From NCBI GenBank assembly GCA_030145005.1, contig JAQYWJ010000123.1, positions 1 to 6,592 on the forward strand: a stretch of 6,592 nucleotides of DNA, read 5' to 3'. The notes below the pieces were generated by a model. That model ran no database searches. It saw nothing but the letters and a program-made list of their open reading frames with translations, and had not been told where the DNA came from. Made by a program: the position numbers and the translations under genes. This DNA is from Desulfobacter sp. (GTDB lineage: Bacteria > Desulfobacterota > Desulfobacteria > Desulfobacterales > Desulfobacteraceae). Below are positions 1-5,996 of the stretch, piece after piece; position 1 is the first letter of the stretch, and the number at the start of each line of letters is the position of its first letter.

Positions 1-453
1 GATGACAAGGCTGCGCTCAAACTCAACGTCCTTGAGCAGATTTCCAAAAAAAACGGCATCACCGAATGGAAGCTTAAAGCATCCAGTGCCACCCTGCTCA
101 AAGACCGAAACAAGGCTGTGCTTAAAGATGTAAGCATTATTTTCTATACAAAGCAGAACACACAGGTCCACCTCACAGCAAACTCAGGAGAACTCGACAC
201 CAAGACCCATGACATGACCTTTTCAAAGAATGTTATTATCCGGTATCAGCGCTACACCCTGACAAGTGAAACATTGCATTATGCCAAAAAGCCGCATATA
301 ATAAGCTCCGATGCAAGGGTTACAGTTGATGACGAAGACTCCGTAATAGAAGCTGACAGCATGGAGATCCTGCTAAACCAGGATCTGATCATCTTAAAAG
401 GACACGTAGAAGGACAGTTTAGTGAAAATAGTCAGAATTCCAATCTGTTATAA
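1..453 (+). CDS. lptC: LptC, LPS export system inner-membrane bitopic protein (5' truncated by window edge)
   Basis: The frame is open from base 1 to the TAA at 451-453, giving 150 residues of the C-terminal part; the N-terminal membrane anchor lies outside the window. The visible part has the repeating short beta-strand pattern of the LptC/OstA beta-jellyroll: ITEWKLKA near the start, then LTANSGELD, VIIRYQRYTLTSETLHY, SDARVTVDDEDSVIEADSM and LNQDLIILKGHVEGQF. The 'W.L.A..A.......L..V....' opening and 'L.G.V.G' close are typical of LptC. LptC is a periplasmic jellyroll anchored in the inner membrane; it receives lipopolysaccharide from LptB2FG and passes it to LptA. Identity is supported by lptA and lptB directly downstream. 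Its 3' end overlaps the lptA start by 32 bases, which suggests translational coupling. An ATG at 118 is internal and not the real start, because the homology-like reading continues upstream of it. Confidence 0.88.
   Translation, partial: DDKAALKLNVLEQISKKNGITEWKLKASSATLLKDRNKAVLKDVSIIFYTKQNTQVHLTANSGELDTKTHDMTFSKNVIIRYQRYTLTSETLHYAKKPHIISSDARVTVDDEDSVIEADSMEILLNQDLIILKGHVEGQFSENSQNSNLL
410..414 (+). promoter_or_regulatory. Shine-Dalgarno site for lptA inside the lptC coding region
   Basis: AAGGA lies 7 bases before a GTG at 422. This spacing decides the GTG start of lptA, which is the only start in this frame that yields a complete signal peptide. Confidence 0.6.
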
Positions 454-985
454 TATCTCTCCGGTTTTATTGCTGATGCTGTTGTTTCTTCTTACACAGG
501 TATCCTTTGCAGCCCAGGAGAACAAAACCGCTGATAAAAAACAACCACCGGCTGACCTGAAAATCACTTCGGATAAAATGGTCGCCGGCAAAAACCAGTC
601 CATGGTGGAATTCATGGGAAAAGTCAAAGTGGTTCGGGCAGACAGTGTACTTTTAGCAGATTCGGTCAAGGTATTTTTTCATACCTCGAAAACCAAAAAG
701 AAAGGCCGGCCAAACGTCAAACGGATTCTTGCCACAGGCAATGTGGAATATACCGAAGGAGATCGCAAAGCATTCTCAAATCAGGCGGATTATGACACCG
801 CAGATGAGATACTGGTGCTCACCGGGGAACAAGCCCGTCTGCTTACGGGAAAAAGCTGGATCACCGGCAAAAAAATTACCCTGTTTAAGGCCCAGGACCG
901 GGTCGTTGTGGAAAGTACCGAAGAAACCAGGGTCGAAGCATTTTTTGATGCTGAAGATCAAGGCCGATCTTTGGATAAACCCTGA
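422..985 (+). CDS. lptA: LptA, periplasmic lipopolysaccharide transport protein
   Basis: The product is 187 residues, starting at GTG. It opens with a clear Sec signal peptide: a short basic n-region (KIVR), a hydrophobic core rich in Leu (about residues 13-27) and a likely cut after VSFA near residue 30. The mature part (about 45-160) is an OstA/LptA jellyroll: DLKITSDKM, MVEFMGKVKVVRADSVLLADSVKVFF, ILATGNVEYTEGDRKAFSNQADYD and ILVLTGEQARLLTGKSWITGKKI. 'ITSDKM', 'F.GKV.V' and 'A..A.YD...I..LTG' are family hallmarks. LptA molecules stack between LptC and LptD and form the hydrophobic groove that carries LPS across the periplasm. The acidic C-terminal tail (VEAFFDAEDQGRSLDKP) is not recognisable. 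The gene overlaps lptC. Length is close to the family norm. Confidence 0.92.
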   Translation: MKIVRIPICYNISPVLLLMLLFLLTQVSFAAQENKTADKKQPPADLKITSDKMVAGKNQSMVEFMGKVKVVRADSVLLADSVKVFFHTSKTKKKGRPNVKRILATGNVEYTEGDRKAFSNQADYDTADEILVLTGEQARLLTGKSWITGKKITLFKAQDRVVVESTEETRVEAFFDAEDQGRSLDKP

Positions 986-988
986 AAC

Positions 989-1008
989 AGCCGGGAACCG
1001 GGCTTTTT
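989..1008 (+). terminator. Weak terminator-like hairpin after lptA
   Basis: AGC-CGG (989-994) can pair with CCG-GCT (998-1000 and 1002-1004) with one bulged G and a GAA loop, followed by TTTT. The stem is short, so at most it would attenuate read-through into lptB. The rest of the lptA-lptB gap (1009-1083) becomes AT-rich toward lptB, with a TATAAA at 1065-1070 but no convincing -35 box at proper distance. Confidence 0.28.
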
Positions 1009-1083
1009 ACCAGGGCATGGCCTCTGACAAAACATGAAGATAATTCATTAACATATTGAATTTTTATAAAAAAGACAAAACAG

Positions 1084-1806
1084 ATGAGCCGACTGGCACT
1101 GGAAAACCTTGTAAAGACCTATGGCGGTAAAACCGTAGTGGATCAGGTCAGCCTGAACGTGGACCAGGGCCAGGTAACCGGGCTTTTAGGACCCAACGGT
1201 GCCGGCAAAACCACCACCTTTTATATGACCGTGGGCATGATCCGACCCGACAAAGGCACGGTTCATCTTGACGGGGAGGATATAACCCAGTACCCCATGT
1301 ATGTCAGGGCCAGAAAGGGCATTGGTTACCTGCCCCAGGAAACCTCTATATTTAAAAAACTGACTGTCAGAGAAAATATAACGGCCATTCTGGAGGTTAT
1401 TGACAAAAAAGGCACGGACATCCACCAGAAAGCCGAAAGCCTGATGGAAGAACTTGGGATATTGACCTTGGCCGGGCAAAAGGCTGCGTCCCTGTCCGGT
1501 GGAGAGAGGCGCCGTCTGGAAATTTCAAGGGTGCTTGCCACAGACCCCTTGTTCATCCTGCTGGACGAACCCTTTGCCGGTATTGATCCTTTGGCTGTCA
1601 TTGACATCCAGCAAATCATATCCCAGCTTACGGACAAAGGTATCGGGATATTGATTTCCGACCATAATGTCAGGGAAACATTAGGCGTATGCGACACAGC
1701 TTATATTATGAGTCAGGGCGTGGTTATGGAATCAGGGCCGCCGGAAAAAATTATTTCGAGCAAAGTAGCCAAACGAATTTATTTGGGAGATAACTTTAGA
1801 CTTTAA
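1084..1806 (+). CDS. lptB: LptB, ATPase of the LPS export ABC transporter LptB2FG
   Basis: A 240-residue cytoplasmic ABC ATPase, nearly the same length as E. coli LptB. All nucleotide-binding elements are intact: Walker A GPNGAGKTT (36-44), Q-loop YLPQE with Gln85, signature LSGGERRR (137-144), Walker B FILLDEPF (157-164, Asp161 and catalytic Glu162), D-loop AGIDP and H-loop SDH with His194. The sequences YLPQETSIFKKLTV and LSGGERRRLEISRVLA, and the ending 'KRIYLGDNFRL', are typical of LptB rather than of the related LivF/LivG proteins. It powers extraction of LPS from the inner membrane; its partners LptF and LptG are not in the window. No good Shine-Dalgarno site precedes the ATG (AAAGACAAAACAG). 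The 98-base AT-rich spacer is unlike the tight packing elsewhere, so a private promoter is possible. rpoN starts 2 bases after the stop. Confidence 0.96.
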   Translation: MSRLALENLVKTYGGKTVVDQVSLNVDQGQVTGLLGPNGAGKTTTFYMTVGMIRPDKGTVHLDGEDITQYPMYVRARKGIGYLPQETSIFKKLTVRENITAILEVIDKKGTDIHQKAESLMEELGILTLAGQKAASLSGGERRRLEISRVLATDPLFILLDEPFAGIDPLAVIDIQQIISQLTDKGIGILISDHNVRETLGVCDTAYIMSQGVVMESGPPEKIISSKVAKRIYLGDNFRL

Positions 1807-1808
1807 TC

Positions 1809-3251
1809 ATGGAACTTGGATTACAACAAAGCCTTGCACTGACTCAGCAACTGGTCATGACACCCCAACTCCAGCAGGCTATTAAACTGCTTCAGCTCTC
1901 TCGGCTTGAACTTGCCGACATGATCCAGCAGGAAATGGAACAAAATCCGGCCCTTGAAGAAATCTCCATTGATGAAGCCCCTGACAAAGCCATCACGGCC
2001 CAGGAAACCGAAACCCGGGAAACGGAAACCGAAGCCCCTGTCAAGGAAGTCACTATTGAAGAGCGGGTGCGCTCGGATACGGATTGGGAAAATTATATCA
2101 ATGAATACAACTCCACCGGTAGACTCTACATGGAGTCTGAAAACAGTGAAACGCCCAATTACGAAGCATTCACATCCGAGAAACAAACCCTTGAAGCGCA
2201 TTTGAAGTGGCAGTTGATGCTTTCGGATCTGCCCGACGAAAAGGAAACCCTTGGTCACGTCATCATCGGCAACCTGAACCGGGATGGATATTTATGCGCC
2301 GACGTGGAGGAATTGGCCCAGGCAGCCCAGGCCGACATCCAAACCGTTGAAGAGGTGCTGGCGGTGCTCCAGACCTTTGACCCCCCCGGGGTGTGTGCCA
2401 GAAACCTGTGCGAGACACTTTTGATTCAGGTCCGGCAGCTTGGCATTGAAAACGATATCATCACCCGGATCATTACGAGTCATCTAAAAAATCTTGAAAA
2501 TAGGAACAGTAAAAAAATTGCCAAGGCTCTCAAAATATCCGTTGAGGATGTACGGGCCGCAGTAAAAATCATCCAGTTTCTTGAACCCAAGCCCGGCAGG
2601 AAATTTGCCACAGAGGAACCCGCCTACATCACCCCTGACATATACGTCTATAAAGTCGGAGATGATTTCAAAATTGTTATGAACGATGACGGCCTTCCCA
2701 AATTAAGAGTTTCAAGATTCTACAGGGAAGCCGTGGCCACCGGCAAAAAAATTCCCAAGGAAACCAAAACCTATCTCAATGAAAAGATGCAGTCCGCCTC
2801 CTGGCTGATAAAATCCATTCACCAGCGCCAGAAAACCATTTACCTGGTTATGGAAAGCATCATAAAATTTCAAAGGGAATTTTTTGAAAAGGGCATCGCC
2901 TATCTACGGCCTTTGATTTTAAAAGACATTGCCGAAGATATTGAAATGCATGAGTCCACGATCAGCCGGGTGACCACCAACAAATATGCGTACACCCCCC
3001 AGGGTCTGTTTGAGCTGAAATATTTTTTCAACAGCTCCATAGAACGGGTTGACGGGCCTTCCATGGCATCGGCCAGTGTCAAGGAAAGAATAAGACAACT
3101 CATTGACAATGAAGATCCCAACGCACCTTTAAGTGATGATAAAATCGCCGCAATTCTGCAGGAATCAGACATTCAGATTGCCCGGCGAACCGTGGCAAAA
3201 TACAGAAAAGTGCTTAATATTCTGCCGTCCAATAAACGCAAACAACTATAG
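1809..3251 (+). CDS. rpoN: RNA polymerase sigma-54 factor RpoN
   Basis: The product is 480 residues, full family length. Region I (about 1-50) is the Gln/Leu-rich activator-response region (LALTQQLVMTPQLQQAIKLLQLSRLEL). Region II (about 51-110) is acidic and Thr/Glu-rich. Region III holds the core-binding part (about 120-320), containing LNRDGYL and FDPPGVCARNL. A helix-turn-helix follows near 371-395 (LKDIAEDIEMHESTISRVTTNKY), and then the RpoN box ARRTVAKYR (458-466), which contacts the -24 promoter element. The box normally continues with Glu; here it is Lys467. Sigma-54 directs core polymerase to -24/-12 promoters and needs AAA+ enhancer-binding proteins to open them. Start choice is clear: the family N-terminus begins right at this ATG, 2 bases after the lptB stop, so the two are almost certainly co-transcribed and translationally coupled. 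The lptB-rpoN-hpf-ptsN-rapZ order is the classical rpoN cluster. Confidence 0.97.
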   Translation: MELGLQQSLALTQQLVMTPQLQQAIKLLQLSRLELADMIQQEMEQNPALEEISIDEAPDKAITAQETETRETETEAPVKEVTIEERVRSDTDWENYINEYNSTGRLYMESENSETPNYEAFTSEKQTLEAHLKWQLMLSDLPDEKETLGHVIIGNLNRDGYLCADVEELAQAAQADIQTVEEVLAVLQTFDPPGVCARNLCETLLIQVRQLGIENDIITRIITSHLKNLENRNSKKIAKALKISVEDVRAAVKIIQFLEPKPGRKFATEEPAYITPDIYVYKVGDDFKIVMNDDGLPKLRVSRFYREAVATGKKIPKETKTYLNEKMQSASWLIKSIHQRQKTIYLVMESIIKFQREFFEKGIAYLRPLILKDIAEDIEMHESTISRVTTNKYAYTPQGLFELKYFFNSSIERVDGPSMASASVKERIRQLIDNEDPNAPLSDDKIAAILQESDIQIARRTVAKYRKVLNILPSNKRKQL

Positions 3252-3257
3252 GGAGAG
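3252..3257 (+). promoter_or_regulatory. Shine-Dalgarno site for hpf
   Basis: GGGAGA begins right after the rpoN stop codon and sits 7 bases before the ATG at 3265. It is a stronger site than those of lptB or rpoN, suggesting efficient independent initiation of hpf. Confidence 0.6.
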
Positions 3258-3264
3258 CTAATCT

Positions 3265-3798
3265 ATGCAGGTCACCATCACGTTCAAAAAAATAGAGGCA
3301 TCCGATTCCCTGAAATCCTATGTAAATAAAAAATTTAAACGGTTTGACAAGATGCTGGAAGGGCCGGCCGAGGCCAGTGTGGTTCTAAGCGTTGAAAAAA
3401 TCAGGCATATTGCAGAAATCACCTTAACCAGCGGGTCACTTAACATCCATGCAAAGGAAGCGTCCGAAAGCATGTATGCCACCATTGACACCCTAGCGGA
3501 TAAAGTCAAAGGCCAGATCACAAAACATAAAGAAAAAATAAAAGAACACATGTCAGGTAACAAGTCAAGCCTGACCGATACCCGGGAGTTCAGCATAGAT
3601 GAACCACTACCCGGAGACGTGGTTGATATTATTGAAGAACCCCTTGAAACAAAACCCATGGATATTGAGGATGCGGTGATTGAGCTGGAATCGGGCAAAA
3701 AATCTTTTTATGTATTTGTGAATGCCCACACAGAACAGGTCAATGTGATTTATAAACATAATAACGGAAAACTGGGATTAATCGCTCCCCAAGGATAG
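3265..3798 (+). CDS. hpf: Long-form ribosome hibernation promoting factor (HPF / RaiA family)
   Basis: The product is 177 residues. The N-terminal domain (about 1-105) is the sigma-54 modulation/S30EA fold: MQVTITFKKIEASDSLKSYVNKKFKRFDK, then a beta-strand pair (ASVVLSVEKIRHIAEITL), 'HAKEASESMYATIDTLADKVKGQI' and a Lys-rich end. A linker (about 106-122) leads to a C-terminal domain (about 125-177) with KPMDIEDAVIELESGKKSFYVFVNAHTEQVNVIYKHNNGKLGLIAP. That second domain is the dimerisation module of long HPF, which joins two 70S ribosomes into a 100S particle without a partner such as RMF. The E. coli HPF in the same operon position is short, about 95 residues, so this is the long form. It acts on the 30S decoding centre in starved cells. 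Downstream spacing to ptsN is unusually long because of the RNA-like insert at 3799-4153. Confidence 0.95.
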   Translation: MQVTITFKKIEASDSLKSYVNKKFKRFDKMLEGPAEASVVLSVEKIRHIAEITLTSGSLNIHAKEASESMYATIDTLADKVKGQITKHKEKIKEHMSGNKSSLTDTREFSIDEPLPGDVVDIIEEPLETKPMDIEDAVIELESGKKSFYVFVNAHTEQVNVIYKHNNGKLGLIAPQG

Positions 3799-4036
3799 TC
3801 TAACATAGTCAGCTACCCAAGCCTAAAGTGATTGGGCTTGTTTCGGCAAGCCCTATGCTGACCAGTTTAAGTGCTTCGAGCGCTACGTTAGATCGGAAAT
3901 AGGTACCCTGGGGTGCTTGCCGGCCCCAGGCTCTACGGTAAGTGGTTAAACAGGTCTAAGGGGTTAAGCCGGTGCTGCTTGCGCCAAACCCGGTCATAAC
4001 TTTAGCGAGGCAAACTTTACCCCGGAAACGGGTGCC

Positions 4037-4073
4037 ACAGCTCTGGCATATGGCTGTTTAAATATTATATGCC
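4037..4073 (+). other. H-type pseudoknot within the hpf-ptsN RNA element
   Basis: ACAGC (4037-4041) pairs with GCTGT (4053-4057). GGCATAT (4045-4051), inside that loop, pairs perfectly with ATATGCC (4067-4073). The two helices interlock as a classical H-type pseudoknot of 5 and 7 bp. A competing pairing of TGCCA (4033-4037) with TGGCA (4044-4048) is also possible. Intricate pseudoknots are a known property of omega-RNAs. Confidence 0.55.
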
Positions 4074-4109
4074 TTTTTACAAAAACGACGTGCTAAAGCA
4101 CTGTTTCCT

Positions 4110-4129
4110 CCCAAGCCTGAAGGCTTGGG
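4110..4129 (+). repeat. Terminal 8-bp inverted repeat of the RNA element
   Basis: CCCAAGCC and GGCTTGGG pair perfectly around a TGAA loop, followed by TTTCTATACC. It looks like the subterminal palindrome of IS200/IS605-type elements or the last hairpin of an omega-RNA. The T-tract is interrupted, so it is a poor intrinsic terminator, although weak attenuation ahead of ptsN cannot be excluded. The left arm is repeated at 3816-3823. Confidence 0.6.
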
Positions 4130-4140
4130 TTTCTATACCT

Positions 4141-4145
4141 AAAGG
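4141..4145 (+). promoter_or_regulatory. Probable Shine-Dalgarno site for ptsN, located inside the inserted element
   Basis: AAAGG lies 8 bases before the ATG at 4154 and 11 bases after the terminal hairpin. If the element ends at 4153, ptsN now depends on a ribosome site supplied by the element. Confidence 0.5.
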
Positions 4146-4153
4146 TTGTTTTT

Positions 4154-4612
4154 ATGAAAATCAGTGATATTCTAAAGCTGGACGCCATTATCGCAGATCT
4201 GAAAGCCCAAAATAAATCAGAGATCATAGAAGAACTGTCCCAGGCTGTTGCACCGGTGGCCGGGGCCGAAGCCGAAGATGTTGCAGCCGTTCTGATGGAA
4301 CGGGAAACTTTAGGCTCCACAGGCATCGGCGGCGGCATCGCCATACCCCACGGCAAACTGGAGACGGTTAAATCCATTGCTGTGGGATTTGGGCGCAGTA
4401 CCAAAGGAATCGAGTTTGATTCTTTGGATAACCGGCCGGTCCATCTTTTCTTTCTGCTTTTAACACCCGAGCATTCCACAGGGGGGCATTTGAAGGTTCT
4501 TGCCCAGATATCCAAGCTACTGAAAATGGATCAGTTTAAAGAACGCCTGTTATCGGCAGGTTCAACAGAACAGATTCATCAGATCATTCTGGAAAATGAC
4601 GAAGATTTTTAA
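4154..4612 (+). CDS. ptsN: Nitrogen-PTS EIIA protein (EIIA-Ntr)
   Basis: The product is 152 residues, one PTS EIIA type-2 (fructose/mannitol) domain, close to E. coli PtsN length. The phosphorylation motif is intact: RETLGSTGIGGGIAIPHGK, with His66 as the phospho-acceptor. The C-terminal half has VHLFFLLLTPEHSTGGHLKVLAQISKLLK, where the 'P......HL..LA.ISK.L' pattern is typical. The protein takes a phosphoryl group from an EI-Ntr/HPr-like donor and acts as a regulator rather than in sugar import; in enterobacteria it affects potassium transport and other targets. It stands next to rpoN/hpf and rapZ as in the canonical cluster. The ATG is immediately preceded by the structured RNA element, not by hpf. 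rapZ follows after 2 bases. Confidence 0.95.
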   Translation: MKISDILKLDAIIADLKAQNKSEIIEELSQAVAPVAGAEAEDVAAVLMERETLGSTGIGGGIAIPHGKLETVKSIAVGFGRSTKGIEFDSLDNRPVHLFFLLLTPEHSTGGHLKVLAQISKLLKMDQFKERLLSAGSTEQIHQIILENDEDF

Positions 4613-4614
4613 CA

Positions 4615-5496
4615 ATGGAAACCCTCAAGGTTTATATCATCACCGGCATTTCAGGTTCCGGGAAGACAACCGTTGCCCAGGCATTTGAAGATGCATCCTT
4701 TTACTGCATTGACAACATGCCCATGGAACTTGTGCCTAAGGTGCTCGAACTGCCTTTAGGGGAGAGTTCCAAGGTCAAGGGTGCAGCCTTTGTGATGGAT
4801 ATGCGGTCAAAAACCTTTATAAAGACATTTGTTTCAGGCGTCTCTGCTTTAGAAGAGATGGGCGTTTCCCCGATCATTATCTTTCTTGAAGCCGACACCC
4901 AGACCCTTGTCAAACGGTTCAGTCAGACCCGCAGGCACCACCCTCTGGATGATGGAAAAAACCTTTTGGACAGCATCAGATCTGAAAAACAGGGCATGGC
5001 CTCCATCCGCAAGCTTGCTCACCAGATCATTGACACCTCTCATTTCAATGTGCATCAACTTAAAGCAGAAATACAAAGTCTTGTGTCCAAGGATACGGGT
5101 GCCGAAAACCTCATGAAACTGAATATCATGTCCTTTGGCTACAAATACGGAATCCCGGTGGATGCGGATATTGTGGTGGATCTGCGATTTCTTGCCAATC
5201 CCTATTTTGTGCCCGAACTTAAAGCCCATGACGGAGAATCCGATGCGGTAAAAGTCTTTGTCCTGGAAAACCCGGAGACAAAAACCTTTTTAAAAAAATA
5301 TAACAATCTTATTGACTATCTCATTCCTTTATACAAAAAAGAAAACAAGGCATATCTAACACTTGCATTGGGATGTACCGGTGGTCGCCACCGTAGTGTC
5401 GCCATATCCCGGGCCATATTTGAACGGCTGGTTAAAAAGGATCTGAACCCAAGCTTGCGGCACAGAGATATTGACAGAGACATAAAAGACATCTAA
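4615..5496 (+). CDS. rapZ: RapZ-type nucleotide-binding / RNA adapter protein
   Basis: The product is 293 residues. The N-terminal P-loop domain begins IITGISGSGKTT (Walker A, residues 11-18), followed by the family motif FYCIDNMPMELV near residue 30. A middle segment reads MKLNIMSFGYKYGIPVDADIVVDLRFLANPYFVPELK, a hallmark of the RapZ/YvcJ family. The C-terminal motif GCTGGRHRSV (253-262) is the conserved metabolite-sensing pocket region. In E. coli RapZ binds glucosamine-6-phosphate and delivers the small RNA GlmZ to RNase E, tuning glmS and so the cell-envelope precursor supply. In other phyla, such as Bacillus YvcJ, the protein hydrolyses GTP/ATP and its RNA role is uncertain, so the RNA-adapter role here is inferred only from orthology. 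It starts 2 bases after ptsN with no clear Shine-Dalgarno site, which points to translational coupling. Confidence 0.94.
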   Translation: METLKVYIITGISGSGKTTVAQAFEDASFYCIDNMPMELVPKVLELPLGESSKVKGAAFVMDMRSKTFIKTFVSGVSALEEMGVSPIIIFLEADTQTLVKRFSQTRRHHPLDDGKNLLDSIRSEKQGMASIRKLAHQIIDTSHFNVHQLKAEIQSLVSKDTGAENLMKLNIMSFGYKYGIPVDADIVVDLRFLANPYFVPELKAHDGESDAVKVFVLENPETKTFLKKYNNLIDYLIPLYKKENKAYLTLALGCTGGRHRSVAISRAIFERLVKKDLNPSLRHRDIDRDIKDI

Positions 5497-5511
5497 TCTA
5501 ACAGGCAAATT

Positions 5512-5931
5512 ATGACAGGAATTTTAATTGTCACCCACGCAAATCTGGGTGCAACATTGATTGAAACCTTGGAATTTATTCTGGGGGCAAAGCAGAAAAA
5601 ACTTGAATCCATATCCATAGACATCAAACAGGATCCGGAAAATTTACGAAAAAAAATTAAACAGGGAATCAAAGATGTTTATTGCGAAAATGGTGTTATC
5701 ATTTTAACCGACATGTTCGGGGGTACACCTTCAAACCTGGCCTATGCCTTTCTTGAAGAAGGAAAGGTGGAGGTGATTTCAGGCGTCAACCTGCCCATTC
5801 TTCTCAAAGCCGTAACAACCCGGGAGAAGATGGAGATCAAAGCATTGACTGCAGCCCTGATTGAACACGGAAAAAAAAGCATTTCCCTTGCCAGCGACAT
5901 CCTGAAAGGGACCAGCCGTTCCTTATCCTAA
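5512..5931 (+). CDS. Mannose-family PTS EIIA component
   Basis: The product is 139 residues with the EIIA-Man fold. The first strand reads GILIVTHANLG, with His9 as the likely phospho-acceptor. Asp67 in ILTDMFGGTPSNLA is the conserved partner motif. The next strand, VEVISGVNLPILLKAV, is also typical. Single-domain EIIA-Man proteins take a phosphoryl group from HPr and normally pass it to EIIB-Man for sugar uptake. Here no EIIB, EIIC or EIID gene follows, so it may serve a regulatory phosphorelay with PtsN or belong to transporter genes elsewhere; this is inference. It occupies the position where E. coli has npr (the HPr-like donor). It lies 15 bases after rapZ with a weak AGG-containing ribosome site at about 5503-5505. 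Confidence 0.9.
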   Translation: MTGILIVTHANLGATLIETLEFILGAKQKKLESISIDIKQDPENLRKKIKQGIKDVYCENGVIILTDMFGGTPSNLAYAFLEEGKVEVISGVNLPILLKAVTTREKMEIKALTAALIEHGKKSISLASDILKGTSRSLS

Positions 5932-5938
5932 CCTGTGC

Positions 5939-5965
5939 CATACTCGTTTTCCCCTTTCGGGTATG
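5939..5965 (+). terminator. Hairpin between the EIIA gene and gap, possible weak terminator or leader hairpin
   Basis: CATACTCG (5939-5946) pairs with CGGGTATG (5958-5965) over 8 positions including one T-G pair, around an 11-base pyrimidine-rich loop. The downstream bases are only partly T-rich (AGTTTCATTTTT), so termination would be inefficient. It may mark the end of the rpoN-cluster transcript or shape the gap leader. Confidence 0.35.
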
Positions 5966-5983
5966 AACTTAGTTTCATTTTTG

Positions 5984-5990
5984 AAGGAGG
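5984..5990 (+). promoter_or_regulatory. Strong Shine-Dalgarno site of gap
   Basis: AAGGAGG lies 6 bases before the ATG at 5997. It is the strongest ribosome site in the window, as expected for a highly expressed glycolytic enzyme, and it fixes the start codon. Confidence 0.8.
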
Positions 5991-5996
5991 CTAATA

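Larger units (their letters stand above)
3799..4153 (+). ncRNA. Structured RNA element, probable HEARO / IscB-type omega-RNA without its ORF
   Basis: This 355-base stretch between hpf and ptsN has no ORF but many matched helices on the + strand. Visible pairings: 3799-3804 with 3887-3892; 3808-3813 with 3857-3862; hairpin 3834-3840/3847-3853 (7 bp); 3870-3875/3879-3884; 3907-3913/3924-3930 (7 bp); 3971-3975/3981-3985; 4009-4012/4033-4036 enclosing CCCG-GAAA-CGGG (4021-4032); a pseudoknot at 4037-4073; 4090-4093/4098-4101; and 4110-4117/4122-4129 (8 bp). The 3' half (GGTGCCACAGC, GGCTGTTTAAAT, CGACGTGCTAAAGCAC, then a CCTCCC..GGGTTTC hairpin) resembles what I recall of HEARO RNAs. Those are the omega-RNAs that guide IscB, the HNH nuclease of IS200/IS605-type elements. 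HEARO copies without an ORF are known and are reported next to ATGA or GTGA; ATGA follows here at 4154. Alternatives are a TnpB-type right-end RNA, an IS605-related MITE, or an unrelated cis-regulatory leader of ptsN. Structure is well supported; the family name less so. Confidence 0.6.

Noticed and set aside
729..1037. 102-codon + strand ORF overlapping the end of lptA
   Set aside because: It is out of frame with lptA, lacks family features, and the lptA frame explains the sequence fully.
1094..1114. Sigma-54 promoter candidate starting TGGCAC inside lptB
   Set aside because: The -12 GC dinucleotide is not at the required distance and the site lies in the coding start of lptB.
1326..1697. 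Long antisense ORF opposite lptB (123 codons)
   Set aside because: It is a shadow of the strongly conserved lptB frame and has no recognisable protein features or ribosome site.
3960..4023. Riboswitch (GCCGGTGCTG at 3968-3977 resembles part of a cobalamin riboswitch)
   Set aside because: The rest of the B12-box architecture is absent and ptsN is not a cobalamin gene; the similarity is a short chance match.
4110..4136. Strong intrinsic terminator between hpf and ptsN
   Set aside because: The hairpin is good but it is followed by TTTCTATACC rather than an uninterrupted T-tract, so efficient termination is unlikely.
3799..4153. An iscB or tnpB coding remnant in the non-coding block
   Set aside because: No open frame of useful length and no recognisable nuclease motifs on either strand; only RNA-like structure is present.
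3799..4153. A tRNA, tmRNA, RNase P RNA or group II intron
   Set aside because: No cloverleaf with a TTCGA-type T-loop, no tmRNA or RNase P hallmark sequences, and no domain V/VI-like end or intron-encoded protein.
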